From contig CM071933.1 in assembly GCA_016081115.2 (NCBI GenBank), forward strand, positions 63,068,660 to 63,132,659: DNA of 64,000 nt, read 5' to 3'. The notes under the pieces were generated by a model. The model saw only the letters and a list, made by a program, of their open reading frames with translations. It made no database searches and was not told where the DNA came from. This DNA comes from Rehmannia glutinosa. Taxonomy: Eukaryota > Streptophyta > Magnoliopsida > Lamiales > Orobanchaceae. Both the position numbers and the translations under genes were made by a program. Positions 23,881 to 36,100 of this stretch are shown piece by piece; within the stretch, counting starts at the first letter, position 1; the number at the start of each line of letters is the position of its first letter.

Positions 23881-24902
23881 CGTGATCTACATGAAATATT
23901 CATAACTATCAAGACTAAAACCAACATGAAGCCTCTTACAAAAGCCATTATATTTGATTTATAGCTTTTATAATTAGTTAAAATAGAAGAAAGTTGTGAT
24001 TGTAAAGTTACTAACATTGTGCTTAAATAGGAGTTGAAAAATTCATAATAAAAGGCACGTTCATTGGTTTTCTTGAGTATCTAACTAAAAGGAATGTGAT
24101 TATTGCATATTCAATTAAGTTAGTTACAACATAATTAGATCATCGTCTACATTAATTATTTTGAATGCGATACTTATAAAAATATATTTAATATTGCAAA
24201 GCATAATGATAAATGCATCACTAAATATTTTTAGGCTAACTTGTGGTTTAATTAGTACTAGAGGCTATCGATATAAGTTTGGTCTTTCATTATTTTAGGG
24301 ATTGACATGAAAATTAAATTGTTAGGAGAGTCTTTATTACACTCCACCAATTGGAGAGAAGTCTTATTGTAGATGTGTGTCTTGCTACTAACATACGAGT
24401 CTATGACTACCAACTAATTAATCAAATACCGGAGACTAGAGTAGTTGTGTAGATAAATTTGAGATTAAAGGCACAAGTAGCAAATTTCTAAAACTTCATC
24501 ACATAAATTAATTAGTAGCCCGCAAGATAGCTTACATGTCTATAATTTTGCTTGTCCAAGATCTAGTACAAAGATTGATATATTATCATCAAAGTTACTT
24601 GAACTTAGTTCTTGATACCATGCAAATGCCAACAAATCCAAAACTATTACTAAATATTGTGTGCAAATATTTGAACGCTCACTATAAAAAAAAATAATTT
24701 TTAAATTATGTACAAGTTGAAAAACACCATGAGGACTAGTTTGCGTTAGAAAGAATCTAACTAATAGCAGTACTCAAATTTTCAAACTTTTGTAAAAGGT
24801 TAAAAGCCCAAGCATACATTTCAAGAAATGTAAATTTTAAATTTAATTTATGGAACATATCCATTTTTCAAGATAATTAAGTATTTCGATTTCTACGATG
24901 CA
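23881..24902. other. AT-rich spacer
   Basis: About 1 kb of AT-rich DNA between the tandem array and the Mutator-type MITE. No gene, RNA or repeat seen. Confidence 0.5.
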
Positions 24903-24911
24903 TTGTATTTT

Positions 24912-25191
24912 GGGATAATTGTTTTTTGTCCGCCAAACTATCGTGCATTTTGCACTTTGCCTATTAAACTTTGAAAATTTCTCTTTGTCATGCCTAACTT
25001 TAAACATTTTGCACTTAACTCTTTGAGAGCTAATTTGAGCATATCATGAGTTGGCAGATGTCCATTTTTGGTTGGTTCAGAGATAGAATGCAAACTAATC
25101 ATATAATTCAGAGGGCAAAATATATATTTCAAAATTTAGTGGGCAAAGTGTGAAAAACGCTATAGTTTGGAGGGCAAAATGCAATTAACCC
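24912..25191. mobile_element. Mutator-type MITE, 280 bp
   Basis: The left end GGGATAATTGTTTTTTGTCC...CCAAACTAT pairs with the right end, which read inward is GGGTTAATTGCATTTTGCCC...CCAAACTAT. Terminal inverted repeats of some 60 bp are imperfect. The flanks TTGTATTTT (24903-24911) and TTGTATTTA (25192-25200) match at 8 of 9 positions, as expected for a 9-bp Mutator duplication. No coding capacity. Confidence 0.8.
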
Positions 25192-25200
25192 TTGTATTTA

Positions 25201-25700
25201 TTATATCAACGCTTAAGTTTAATTTAGTGAATTATATTTTTGGACCTCATCATATTGACTTTTTAGAACCAAAATTAAGTGAAGCACAATATATCATTAA
25301 TAAATAAAGGGAAAATAAATTTTAAGCAACATGTATTTAGGGCACTTTGAAGCTTTGCATCTAAATTTTTTTTTCTTGACAACTAACAACCTGAACTATA
25401 CACGTTTTATCATAACAGAAACTGAACCACTACAAAATAAGAAAATGATAATCTTATAGAAATTTCATTAATACAAGGTATATTCCAAAGGGGAAATATA
25501 AACACCTGCGCTCCCTAAATTTAAATAACGTACGTTATTAAATAGATGAAATGGTAATGGATTTAACAATGCATCTTGATCTTTAAAACTTGCAGCTAAA
25601 CAAGAGAAATAAACAACACATGAATCCTCTATAAAACATCTCAGATCAATACAAACACAATTTATCTTTTTTATTTGTTATGGTGGAAAATGCCAACCGA
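25201..25700. other. AT-rich spacer
   Basis: No recognisable gene or repeat between the Mutator-type MITE and the hAT element. Confidence 0.5.
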
Positions 25701-25708
25701 CTCTCACC

Positions 25709-26429
25709 TTCGGGTGGCCAGTTCGCTCGGGAACCGCAGTTCAGTTCCAAAATCACGGTTCGATTCCTAATTTTGAAGAATGGAACCAAAACCGAACCAT
25801 TGTCTCACGGTTCGGTTGTTCCGCTTTGGAATCAGGCCCATGGTTCCGTTCGATTTTCACTGAATTTGTTTGTTTATCTTTAGATAATTTTTTTATTTTT
25901 AAATATAGTTTTATCAATTTCCGTTACAAAAAAAAGGGAAAATGAAGAAAAAGACTTGGACTTAATATTCAATTAAGTTTTGTATTTAATATTATAATAA
26001 TATTATTTTGTCTATATACTATTAGATATAGATGGAATCAAATTTCACGTAGTTTGTTTACAACATTTGGTTTTTAAAACGTGTCTCATGTAGTTACGAA
26101 TATAAAACATTACAATAAATATTTAACATTTCTTTAGCATATTTTCACCAAAAACATAAAAATCATTGGTTTTAACCTTGAAACCAGGCGGTTTTAATTG
26201 CGGTTCCATATACGGTTCTAACCGCGGTTAAAAAACCGCGGTTACAAATTTTTAAGACCAAGGAACCGAGAACTTAGGTCTACACGGTATTGGATTTCGT
26301 TTAGGAACCGTTGACCGTCAATGGTTCACTAATTATTGACCACGGTTTGAGTTCACGTTTGGTTTAGAACTCGGTTTCGGTTCACGTTTCGGTTTAGAAC
26401 CTCGGTTTTGGTTCATTTGGCCACCCCTA
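25709..26429. mobile_element. Non-autonomous hAT element, 721 bp
   Basis: The 8-bp duplication CTCTCACC flanks the element perfectly (25701-25708 and 26430-26437). The left end TTCGGGTGGCCAGTTCG and the right end read inward, TAGGGGTGGCCAAATG, share the GGGTGGCCA terminal motif of plant hAT elements. Subterminal parts are full of GGTTCGGTT, AACCGCGGTT and CGGTTC words on both strands, also typical. The short frame 25680-25883 crosses the boundary and is not a gene. No transposase remains. Confidence 0.88.
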
Positions 26430-26834
26430 CTCTCACCTCCATTTTATTGGTGTAAACAAACCCTCTTTCGGTAAAAATATGGGGGATGTGCCGAGAGAAG
26501 GGTGAGAGGAGGGGAGTAAGCGGGAGGAAGAAGATGAAAACAAAATTTAAAAAAAAAAAAAAAAAAAGAAATTAAAGAAATTGAAAAGGCAAAAATGCCC
26601 TTAAGAAAAGACCATCCGAAGTCACTTGTGAATATTCCCTCCGATCGGCGAAGGTTGCTAACTATAAAACGCGCATAGTTCAGGTTGTTAATTGACAAGA
26701 AAAATAATTTAGGCAAAAAAGTTTCAAAAGTGCCTAAATACAAAGCTGTTGCTTGAAAGTTTTTTCCCACAAATAAATATGGATGCTTATTTTAATATAG
26801 ATAAGCAAGAGTCTAATAAAGCTATAATATTATA

Positions 26835-27501
26835 CAATAGAACCTCAATTAATTAATAATCTTATTTTAAATAATATTTTTGTTTAGTCCCGACTAAGGG
26901 ATAACAAGCTAAATTACTAATTCGCTAAATTTATAAGATAATACATATACGAGAATTCATATAAAAATGCAATATAAACTAGTAATTCACTAATATATAA
27001 TATATTTATGATTAATTTATGAACATTTCATAAAATGACTCAATTGTTATTTGTTTTTGTTAAAATTGATGTCACCTTGAATCTCATATTTGACTTAGTT
27101 AAGGTAGCAAGAGCTCTTCTTGTGGTTTTTCCGTAGCTCAACAAACAACAATCCAATGTCATTGTTGTTGAGCTTCCATTCAAAAGTATAATTATTTCTT
27201 CAACTTCATAATTCATGTTGCTCTTGATTGTTTGCTCATCATTCATCAATAACTTTGTAGTTTCAACATCTCCGTGCGGTTGTATTACCCGCGTTACAAG
27301 GTTGAATCTTTCTAATGTTTTGTTTGGTGACAAGAAAAACAATTCAACATTTTGCAATTCTTCAATAGTTTTATATGAACATGTCATTTATCCACAAGCA
27401 AGAAAAATTTGTCCACAAACTATATTACTATAAGTTAATCGATTATCATTTTATTGATTATTTAATAGTCCCAATATTTTTTATTTTTAGAGGTTTAATT
27501 G
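26835..27501 (-). mobile_element. pogo/Lemi1-like Tc1-mariner element, 667 bp
   Basis: The left end CAATAGAACCTCAATTAATT and the right end read inward, CAATTAAACCTCTAAAAAT, match the CAGTAGAACCTCTATAAATT-type termini of plant pogo-like elements. Both ends carry TAGTCCC/GGGACTA further in. TA stands on both sides (26833-26834 and 27502-27503), the Tc1/mariner target. It is too short for a full transposase and holds only the frame at 27040-27387. Confidence 0.68.
27040..27387 (-). pseudogene. Possible C-terminal fragment of a pogo-like transposase
   Basis: An open frame of 115 residues inside the pogo-like element, rich in acidic and Thr residues (LLMNDEQTIKSNMNYEVEEI). Plant CENP-B/pogo-like transposases end in an acidic tail with a DEEII-type motif, which this weakly resembles. 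The identification rests mostly on the surrounding terminal repeats. The frame may be chance. Confidence 0.35.
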
Positions 27502-27503
27502 TA

Positions 27504-28440
27504 TTTAAGTTGTTAGCTACTGCACAAGATATATACATATATATAAAACAATTTGGTACAAAAATTCAGAATTAAATTTCATAGGTTGATAAAAAAGATT
27601 TGAACAAACCTAATCTGGAAAGGAAAAAAGAAAAAGATATTACTTGCTATTTGTCAATATTTGAGTGGCCTTGAATAATACCCCATGGGGTAGGATAGTA
27701 GCATATAACCAGTCTAGCTAACTCATAAAGGCAGGCTAGATTTGGAATAGAGCTTGTTAACTAATCCAACACTTATCGTTCTCTTAAAGGTTTTGACCGT
27801 CACCCTCCTATCCAAACACGTCTATGAAAAGGGGAAGAAAATATTGTCAAACAAAACTTCGGTTAAGGATCGCAATTTTGCCCCAACACGTGGATAATCA
27901 TCGCGGCGGGTCTGCTACGAGTATTGCTTTTACTCGGGAGCCCCCCGATTCCTATTTTTTTAATATATTTTTATAATATATTTAATATATATATATATAT
28001 AATATTATAATATAATTTTTTATCTTTAATATTATATCTAGCATTTATAAATAGAAAATAAATTTTTTGTAAAGAATAATTTAATGTATATTAAAAATAA
28101 ATATTTTTTTCCATTTTTCTATTGAAATTTATTTAATTTGGGTCAGAGATTTTAGTCGTCTGTCTCATTCTAAGAAGGACATTTCTGGTATTTAGATATC
28201 CAGGCCCGTCTCATTTTCATCCCTAAAATTTAGTCTTTTAAGTCTCTTTGCGACTTAATATTTTTTCTAAATGAAAATCTAAAATTCGTGTATCTTTATA
28301 CTTGCAACCTCCAGCTACCCGTCGATCAATTTTCATCTTAGAGGCATCGTATCAGAGACACACATTTTTTCTAAAGGGCTTTTCCATCATTTCCTTTTAA
28401 TTTTTTATTTTCTTTCCTTTTTATGTTGTTTTATTTTCTC
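27504..28440. other. AT-rich spacer
   Basis: No coding region supported. A TA-rich tract of about 60 bp lies near 27960-28020, and a small GC-richer patch near 27895-27955 is unexplained. Confidence 0.5.
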
Positions 28441-28442
28441 TA

Positions 28443-28732
28443 GAGTAATTCTAGTACTTAAACTATATATCATTTTTATTTTTTGGTAATTCTCACATTC
28501 GTGTCATATTAATTTTGGTAACCAATATTTACCTTTAATCACTTTTGATGCATTTCATCAAACATTTGTCAATTTTGGTAACCTATAGTTTACATTTTCA
28601 TAATACGGAATGTAGAGAGAATGGTTAAAAAGTAAAACATCGGGTATAAATTGACATGTCATGAAAGTGGGGTGCCAAAGGTCCAAAGGTGAAAACATGA
28701 TACAATTTAGGTACTAAAATTAGAATTATCTT
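28443..28732. mobile_element. Possible MITE with GTACC-type inverted ends
   Basis: Left end GTAATTCTAGTACTTAAACT and right end, read inward, ATAATTCTAATTTTAGTACC form imperfect inverted repeats with a small gap. No convincing target duplication. The following sequence to about 29180 repeats GATTTTAGTACCC-like words and may be a second diverged copy. Confidence 0.35.
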
Positions 28733-29249
28733 TTTTTTTTTTCATCTTTTTCCTCCCCATCACCTTTTATCTTTGGTGAGAAGGTATGCTCTCATCCCCA
28801 TTTTCTTTAGTTGAAGGCACACAAACAACATCTACAACAAATATGACATGCGCCAAATTAATACATCATTTTTAAAAAACTTTACGAAAGGAGTATCAGG
28901 GGTAACTAGTTTAATTTTGGTACCTCTATTTTTACCTATTTGCGGTTTTGATACACCATGTTTAGCCACATCGATTTTAGTACCCAACATTTTCAATTTT
29001 AATCAATTTGATATCTTAAAGTCAAATTTCTTTGTTAAAAATTACTGAGATACTGGTTATAGCAAGTTCCGGACCTTTGGATGTGTCGAGTTTTAGTACC
29101 CCATGTTTACAAAATGATCAAAAACGGTCCATGGACATTTGATATTTTATTCAATGGATCTCATCTCTTCCATACCCTAACTCTTTTACCCTGGGCCACA
29201 AAAATGGCTTATCAGAGTGGATTTATTAAGAACTTTAAGTTATATTTAT

Positions 29250-31390
29250 TATTTTTATGTAATTAACATTTTAGTAAGGAGAATTTTCTCAATAAAAAAT
29301 GATCTAGACAAATGTCCAAGATGTATACAATATAGGAGATATCGCCAAATTTTTGCGGTTCACGAACAAGAACATCAAGAAAAGAACACATATTAGGATA
29401 ACCAACTTGTGTTACGTAGATGGGAAGAAGCAAATCGGAAGTCAACGATTTGCAAAAACAAAAGTGGTACAAAGCCCTCATTTGTGAATTAAATCAAGGT
29501 TACGATACTATCTGGAGAATCTTGATCGTGAGGCTCATTATTCGAACGCTGAGGAAATAAATAGAACATGGAGAGAGATACTTTCCACATATCTAAGTTC
29601 TCCCGATATCTTAAAGCCCAGGAAAACATGCGAGAATTATGGCAACGCTATAATAATCTATAAGCACAAGTTCATCATATCCAAAACCAGATGGAGACGA
29701 TAACAAAATATGAAAAGGAAATTCTTGGAATCTTTAATGATATTCAAAATGAATCAAGACGGAGGATAAGAGCGAAGTTCATCCTCGGGAGAAAAACATA
29801 TTGATTTGAGGAACATTACCTATTTACACCAAAATGGGAAACCAACGGGTTGCACTCGACAATGGATGATGAAAAGATCATTGCTATCATTAAAGGAAAA
29901 TCCATCACAAACTAAAAGGTGATGGATATGAAAAAGATTAATCTTGAAGATCACATGACCTTGCGGGAATCCTTTGCGGGATTAGCAATTGTAGATTTAA
30001 AGATGAACGCAGGATGAATCAACTTTGGTTACTCGTGACCAACATCCAAGACCACATCCACAACCACAAAACCGAACCCAGCGTTCGAGAAAGTTTAGGT
30101 TCACATCATGTCTGGATGAACCAATGCCATCACCGGAGATTTTACTACAAGAGAAGATCCTATTGTTTTAAACTTCGACAACGTTCTAAAAGGCCAAATC
30201 TATATAATACGTCTTATGGAAGATCACAACTCGATTCTATACATCCATATGGATTGATGTTAAATCTTGATATTCCAAATTTTAAGAACAGATAGTTCTT
30301 ATCAACGATTTGAGCATCGTTTGAGGATTACGTAAGAGTACCCTTGATCTCACAAAAGAATGATTCATCTTACTCCTTGAAATGAGTCTTGAAGGATTAA
30401 AAGATCGCATAAGGATAAGATTGGTTCGTAAATGAGAAGCGGTGTTACACTTTATAGTCATTGAAATGAATAGTCGATAATATGGAAAAATTATTTAAAA
30501 TTTATTTTTTCACAAGCAATCTATTTTGAAGGATTAGAAGGAGAAAAGGAAAAATTTCAAGGGTTTGGATGAACGAGGAAATCATCCAAATAAATTACCG
30601 AGAATAGTATACTTTTGAGCTTTGGCTTTAATATATATTTTGTCACCATGATTCCCAAAAATTTCAAAGTTATCGAAATGAATTGGGAAGCCATTTATGC
30701 TAGACTTGGGGCTAATAATCCACATTTGGCTAGATGAGATATTTTGTAACTGTATTTTATTAGTGCAACTCCCAAGGCCAGCAAAGAAAGGTTTCAACAA
30801 AGCTTTTCATTTATCCAAACTAAGAGGGACCGGATAGAGATGCTTTAGAATATATTAAGCCTTTCATTGTAGGAAGAAGTACCATTGCTGGTGGGAGTGA
30901 TCTCGAAGATGAAGCTTCTACATGGCGAGCATGAGGATTTTGGGTTTGTCTAATCAAATCGGCAAGCCGCGATATCCTTTCAAGTTTTTCAGAATTCAAA
31001 GAAATAGATATTTCCTATGAATTCAACGACATGATCAATTATAGGATCTACGAGTAAGAAAGCGGTTAGACAAAGAGGAGAATTCTGCCGGAGAACAAGA
31101 TTTCGACCAGTAAGAAACTTATCAAAAATTTACGTAGATGCGCATGTTGGTCACGTTGGATCAATCGCATCTATTACATGCCTTAGCCAGAAAGAACCCG
31201 AGAGCTTGGGAAAGGATTTCGTCCCAAACCAACCGACAAGACCATACAGGTGGATAGGATAAAGGACAGCTGACAAGACGTGTTATTCTCGGGGACCACA
31301 CAATAACTTTTAAAATATTCCTAAACCTAATGTGTGGGTTGAGTCACGCGGAAGAAAAAAAAGAGCTAGCAGGGCAATAATTCAGGATGA
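29250..31390 (+). pseudogene. Decayed coding region, possibly an endogenous pararetrovirus remnant
   Basis: Less AT-rich than its flanks, with plus-strand stretches that read like broken protein sequence (coiled-coil-like residues near 29600-29760, a 93-residue frame at 30014-30295, further pieces to about 31390). Frames change often and stops are many. No RT, protease or integrase motif was seen, so it is not an ordinary retrotransposon pol. The only pointer to Caulimoviridae is the promoter-like region just behind it at 31391-31470. A decayed host gene or another element is equally possible. Confidence 0.25.
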
Positions 31391-31470
31391 AGACGTAAGC
31401 AGTGACATCTAATTATATTTCAACAAGCTTTGGAATCGCCTTTTAAGTCGGATTCAATTCTATAAATAAC
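31391..31470 (+). promoter_or_regulatory. Promoter-like region resembling a pararetroviral 35S-type core
   Basis: GACGTAAG at about 31392-31399 and GTGACATC just after it form an as-1-like pair of TGACG-type sites. CTATAAATA follows at 31460-31468, about 65 bp on. AATAAA lies downstream near 31521-31527, a position reminiscent of the short R region of pararetroviruses. Sequence resemblance only. Confidence 0.35.
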
Positions 31471-31529
31471 TAGAGTTGAAGGAAGCCGATGACATCAATA
31501 TTTCCTTAGTTTTCTCGTAATAAATTTTA

Positions 31530-32933
31530 GTAGAATTTTTATATTATCTGAGTATTTAGTTTTAAGTTTATGTATTTACAGTGCAAACCTCGTTAATGAG
31601 AGAGGCTAAACAAGTATTCTCCTCCCCAAAGGAAAAAACTGATGCAATAAATATATATTCTTCAAGTTCTTAATAAAAAGAAAGATTTTCGCTTCAAATG
31701 TGTTCAAAAATAACTCATTAATTTATCCATTTGAAGAATTATCTTAACCGCCTGAAATAGGAAATGAACCAAGGTTATGCTGAGCAATTTTGAATGAGTT
31801 GGATAACTTGTAAATCATCCGGGATACTGAAATTGATGGATGCGATCAATCGTCAAACCGTCCGGGAGCAGAATTTCAACCGTGGTTTTGGTAACCATTC
31901 ACGGAAGGTCAGCGGTCAAAGAGATGTATGATTTTGATGATATTTTTAATTTTACTGAAGTATGTCAGCTTCGAGATGTATCGTGAAATTATTTTCTATT
32001 ATTGTAGGTTAAGTAAAGTTTGTGTACTAGAAGTGATTTATTATAAAACATTAGATACCTAAGTGAACATGTCATTTTAAGTCTCGTTTACTTTAGTAGT
32101 TTTCTCTCATTACAACATTACAATATTATGTTCAATGGTAAATCGAAAGACGAGAGAGAGATGATAGGAAAAATACTGAGCTTCATGTGAACATTTACTA
32201 AAGACAAAACTAAATTATAAAATAATTACAGAAAAATCTTGAGGTTTGGTTTACTTTAAAAAATCATAGATGTTTCAAAATTATACAAGACTTATTAAAA
32301 AATGTCTTAATGATATTATTGCATAGCAAACAACATTCACGTAACATAACTAGCTTATAACTCAATTGATATTGATTACTTTTGTTAGGGTGTTGACCGG
32401 GTTTTAATCACATCCTTCACTTTTGTTTTGAAATTTACCCTCTCTCCAAACCACTACCCTAACTAAAAAAAAAAAAAAAAAACATAAACAAGATTCATCT
32501 GTTCCATATAGTACCATAATTTTGTAGCCATTTCATTCCACTATTTTCATGACCACTTAGCAGTTATGCTGAGACTCAAGAATGTGATTAGTTTTTATCT
32601 TGTATTGAATTTCTATTATAGAACTGACAGATTTTATAATATTTGTACATATGTGTATCTCATTTCTTGATCTAGTGAAATTTACCAGACCCACCCATTA
32701 GTGTAACTATTTAGAAAGTTCTTCAAAACCTTAAAAATATGTGTGCCTAGCACGTTTTGGCGTTTAAGGCGAATATTCTATTGATTGACGGAGATTGCAA
32801 ATATTAAAATCCATAACAGTATGTTGAATTGAAAAATAAAATATTTAAAATACAAAAAAAGCCAGTTTATGTTAGCGATACTATTTTCCCTTTATAAACA
32901 AAACGAACATATTTCTTCCAAAGCAATACGTGT
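31530..32933. other. AT-rich spacer up to the assembly gap
   Basis: No gene or element recognised. A long A-run (about 32466-32482) is present. No LTR-like sequence of the Sirevirus type is found here, although one would be expected before 33034. Confidence 0.5.
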
Positions 32934-33033
32934 NNNNNNNNNNNNNNNNNNNNNNNNNNNNNNNNNNNNNNNNNNNNNNNNNNNNNNNNNNNNNNNNNNN
33001 NNNNNNNNNNNNNNNNNNNNNNNNNNNNNNNNN
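32934..33033. other. Assembly gap (100 N)
   Basis: Exactly 100 unknown bases, a placeholder length. To the right the sequence starts inside a Sirevirus gag; to the left there is unrelated AT-rich DNA. In the second copy, 2.3 kb (LTR, primer site and first part of gag) precede the equivalent point at about 62020. Confidence 0.98.
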
Positions 33034-34730
33034 AATCATGAATTATTCTCGGATCTCAAAGCCTACGAGTTTGAGTTGAGAAGAAAAAGACCAGGAAGAG
33101 GCAAGTTTGTACTCAAAGCAATTTTGCTCTAATTGTTAAAGATGGGAAGAGAGGCTGAGGTCAAAAGTCGTGATCGGAAAAATAGCGCGATGGTTAAAAG
33201 GTTCAACAACTTCAATAAGAACTACAAGAGAGGAAAGGGTGAATCTTCCGGAAGCGGCTCGGCTCCTCAAGTGAAGGAAGATAGGCCTGACCAAAGAGAA
33301 CATATTATCAAAAGGCTGAATATCAAAGGGTGACAATCCAAGAATGGAAAGAGTGATCAAAAGGTTGAATATCTATCTTGAACTCAGACAACCAGTCACT
33401 ATGCCATTATTTGCCCATATCACGTAGTCAACAGAATCTGAGAAATGAAGAAGAAAGAAAGGTCTTGAGAGAAAGAAGACAAGAAAAGAAAAAGGCAATG
33501 ATGGCTGCGAGAGATCCGAGACAACTAAGTCAAGAGAGACAGGTGATTCGAGAAAGAAAGTGAAGTCGACTACTCAAGTGACTCGAAGAAGAAGCCACGT
33601 CCGTTTAATGGCCAAGGAACATAATCAACCCGACAAGAAGATGAGGTACACTCTAACTCATCAAACTCGGACTCTAGTGATAGTAGTATGACACACACTT
33701 CATCACCCACTGATCTTTATGATTCATTAAGCAAAATGATGAAAGATTTTGAACACATTAAATCCTCACACACTATTGAATGAGGAAAACGACTACTCAA
33801 GAGCCAAAACTCAAAGTCGACTAAGGAGTCGAGTACTCTAAGTCAAATAGCCGATGAGAATGATAGTTTAAAGGTGAAAATGCTAAGTTAATAGTAGAAA
33901 TTCTTTGTCATAGAGAATAGGAGAATGACCTCAAAAATGTTATTGCCTCATTCACTAAGGCATCTAAATCATTGGATGATCTTATTATGAGTCAAAGAGA
34001 ATGTGGAGACAAGACAGCTTAGATTTAATTCCTCTGTGCTATGTGAAACTCAAAAGTGATTTTGGAAAAAGGATCTTCAAGCAATGAAGAGTCAAAAAAA
34101 TCCAAAACTCTAAATGTTACACACACATTCACTCCAAGCACAATTTCAAGCAAACGGCCTTGGTTATAAAGGAAAAGGAAAACATTGATTGAGTCTTTGA
34201 AAGGGCGGTGAGAAGAGATTCATCGAGTTCTCAAAAACTCCAAATAGAAAATACTTGTAAAGAAAAAGCGAGCTACCAAAAACCCCAGGAAAATCTATAA
34301 AAGAAATACATATGATGGGAATGGTAGAAAATATCCTAGCCACGCCGATTGGAATAATGTAACCTATCAAAGATGTACTTATGGAATATAAGCCCAAATG
34401 GCAAAGGCTTAGAACTCAAAGAAAGGCCATTCCAAAAGTATAAGAGCTTTCATCAAAGCACACACATATTCACCTAGGCAAGTACACTCAGAGACACCAA
34501 AATTACCCAAAGAAGGCGATTGCTAAAACATATACACAGCATACGGACAAAAGAGAGACAGTTGTATGAACCTAAAATCCCCAAGCAATTTGCCAAGATT
34601 AATTATGATTATGGCAGCGATAGATGGCAACCCCTTAGGGTCAAATCATTTGGCTATAAGTTGGTTGGATCATCTTACAACTCTAACCCCTCAGGACCCG
34701 AGACAAATATGGGTACCTAAAACTTAATTT
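33034..34730 (+). pseudogene. Sirevirus gag (partial)
   Basis: Starts mid-gene with NHELFSDLKAYEFELRRK, the same segment as at 62023 in the second copy. A zinc-knuckle area follows, degraded to SLCHYLPI near 33395. An acidic Ser-rich stretch and a coiled coil with SKSLDDLIMSQRECGDKT (about 33966-34020) come next. It ends with GPETNMGT, or QIWVPKT in another frame, near 34700-34722, the usual end of Sirevirus gag before protease. Several frameshifts. Confidence 0.82.
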
Positions 34731-34734
34731 CCTT

Positions 34735-35130
34735 GATTGCGAGTTCAAGGAACAGTGAGTGCCAAGGAACCTGGTACATGGATAGCGGCATTCGCCCGGA
34801 CATATGACGAGGAAACAAGAAAAATCTGTCAAAATTCAAGGAAGTTAAAGGAACAAAAGTCATATTTGGTGGAAATGAAGCTCGGTGAAATAAGAGGCAT
34901 TGGATCTATCAAAAGGAACGGATTAGAAATCTCGGATGTTGCATATGTTGAAGGACTCAACTTCAACTTGTTAAGCATCACCAACTCGTGACAAGGGTTA
35001 TAATGTTGGATTTAACATGGGTATATGCCAAATCAAGGATTTGAAACGAATGAAGTTGTGTTGCAAGGATGCGGACAAAAGAACATGTATGTAGTAGATT
35101 GGTCAACCGCTACACACAACACTTGTCTAT
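34735..35130 (+). pseudogene. Sirevirus aspartic protease relic
   Basis: TWYMDSG, with DSG at 34781-34789, marks the active site. The downstream part GEIRGIGSIKRNGLEISDVA and YVEGLNFNLLSITN at 34880-34985 matches the rest of the copia protease. Frameshifts lie between them. Confidence 0.82.
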
Positions 35131-36100
35131 TAGCAAAGAGCACTGTTGAATCAAGTTGGTGTGGCACAAAAAGTGAGTCACCTAAATTTCAAAACGATTA
35201 ACAAGCTTGAACGAAGTAATCTTGTGGAAGGACTTCCGGACTCAGATATAAGAAGGAGAGTATATGTGATGCATGTCGGAAAAGGAAAACAAATCAAATC
35301 TTCATTCAAAGAAAAGACATGTCCATCTTCAACAAGAGTATTGCATCGCTACATATGGATCTATTTGGCCCAAATGGAACCCCAAAGCATAAGTGGAAAG
35401 AAATACACCTTGGTGGTAGTAGATGACTCATCAAGATATACATGGACAATATTCATGTGCAAGAAGAAAAGAAACTCTGAGAAACTACCACAATCGATGA
35501 AGAGGATTCAAAATGAGAAAGAGCCAAACCATTATCAAAATAAGATCAGACAGAAGAACCGAGTTTGTCAATGGAATAATAACTCGATTGTATTGAAAAT
35601 GGTATTGGTCATGAACTATCGGCAAGGACTCCACTTGTGAGAATGGAGTTGCGAAAGAAAGAAACGAGAACTCTCAAAGAAGCGGCAAGGACCATGTTAG
35701 GTGAAGCGGGATTACCAAAAAGATTTTGGGTGAAGCAATCAACACAACTTGCTACACTCAAAACAGATGTATGATAATAAACGGTGACAAAGACTCCCTA
35801 TGATATTTGGGTGGAAGAAAACCAAATGTTGCATATTTTAGAATATTTGGATGCAAATGCTTCATCCACAACAATGGCAAGGACAATCTAAAGGCTTTCG
35901 ATGCTAAAGCTGATGAAGGTATCTTCTTGGGATACGCAATTTGAAAGAAAAGCCTACAAAATACTCAACAAAAGGACTATGGTTGCGAAGAATCCATTCA
36001 TGTGGTATTCGATGAGCCAAATGTAAATAGAGAAGACATTGAAGAGTCGGTGATAAGTGAATCATCCAACCATACGAAGAGTCCCTACGAGGTCAAGTGG
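35131..36100 (+). pseudogene. Sirevirus integrase relic
   Basis: KVSHLNFKTINKLERSNLVE (about 35170-35228) is the pre-integrase segment, with the zinc-finger cysteines mostly lost. LHMDLFGPNG carries the first catalytic Asp (codon 35358-35360). KYTLVVVDDSSRYTWTIFM (about 35403-35460) carries the second. A later piece, REWSCERKKRELSKKR in a shifted frame, follows near 35640. Broken, no function expected. Confidence 0.83.

Noticed and set aside
23479..24017. Minus-strand frames with repeated VLCSLLGGCE-type segments
   Set aside because: The repetition equals the DNA repeat unit. No protein family was recognised.
25680..25883. Small plus-strand gene
   Set aside because: Crosses the left border of the hAT element and is made of its subterminal GGTTCGGTT words.
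30582..30800. Minus-strand ORF of 72 codons as a gene
   Set aside because: Isolated, no motif, and the opposite strand of the decayed region reads at least as protein-like.
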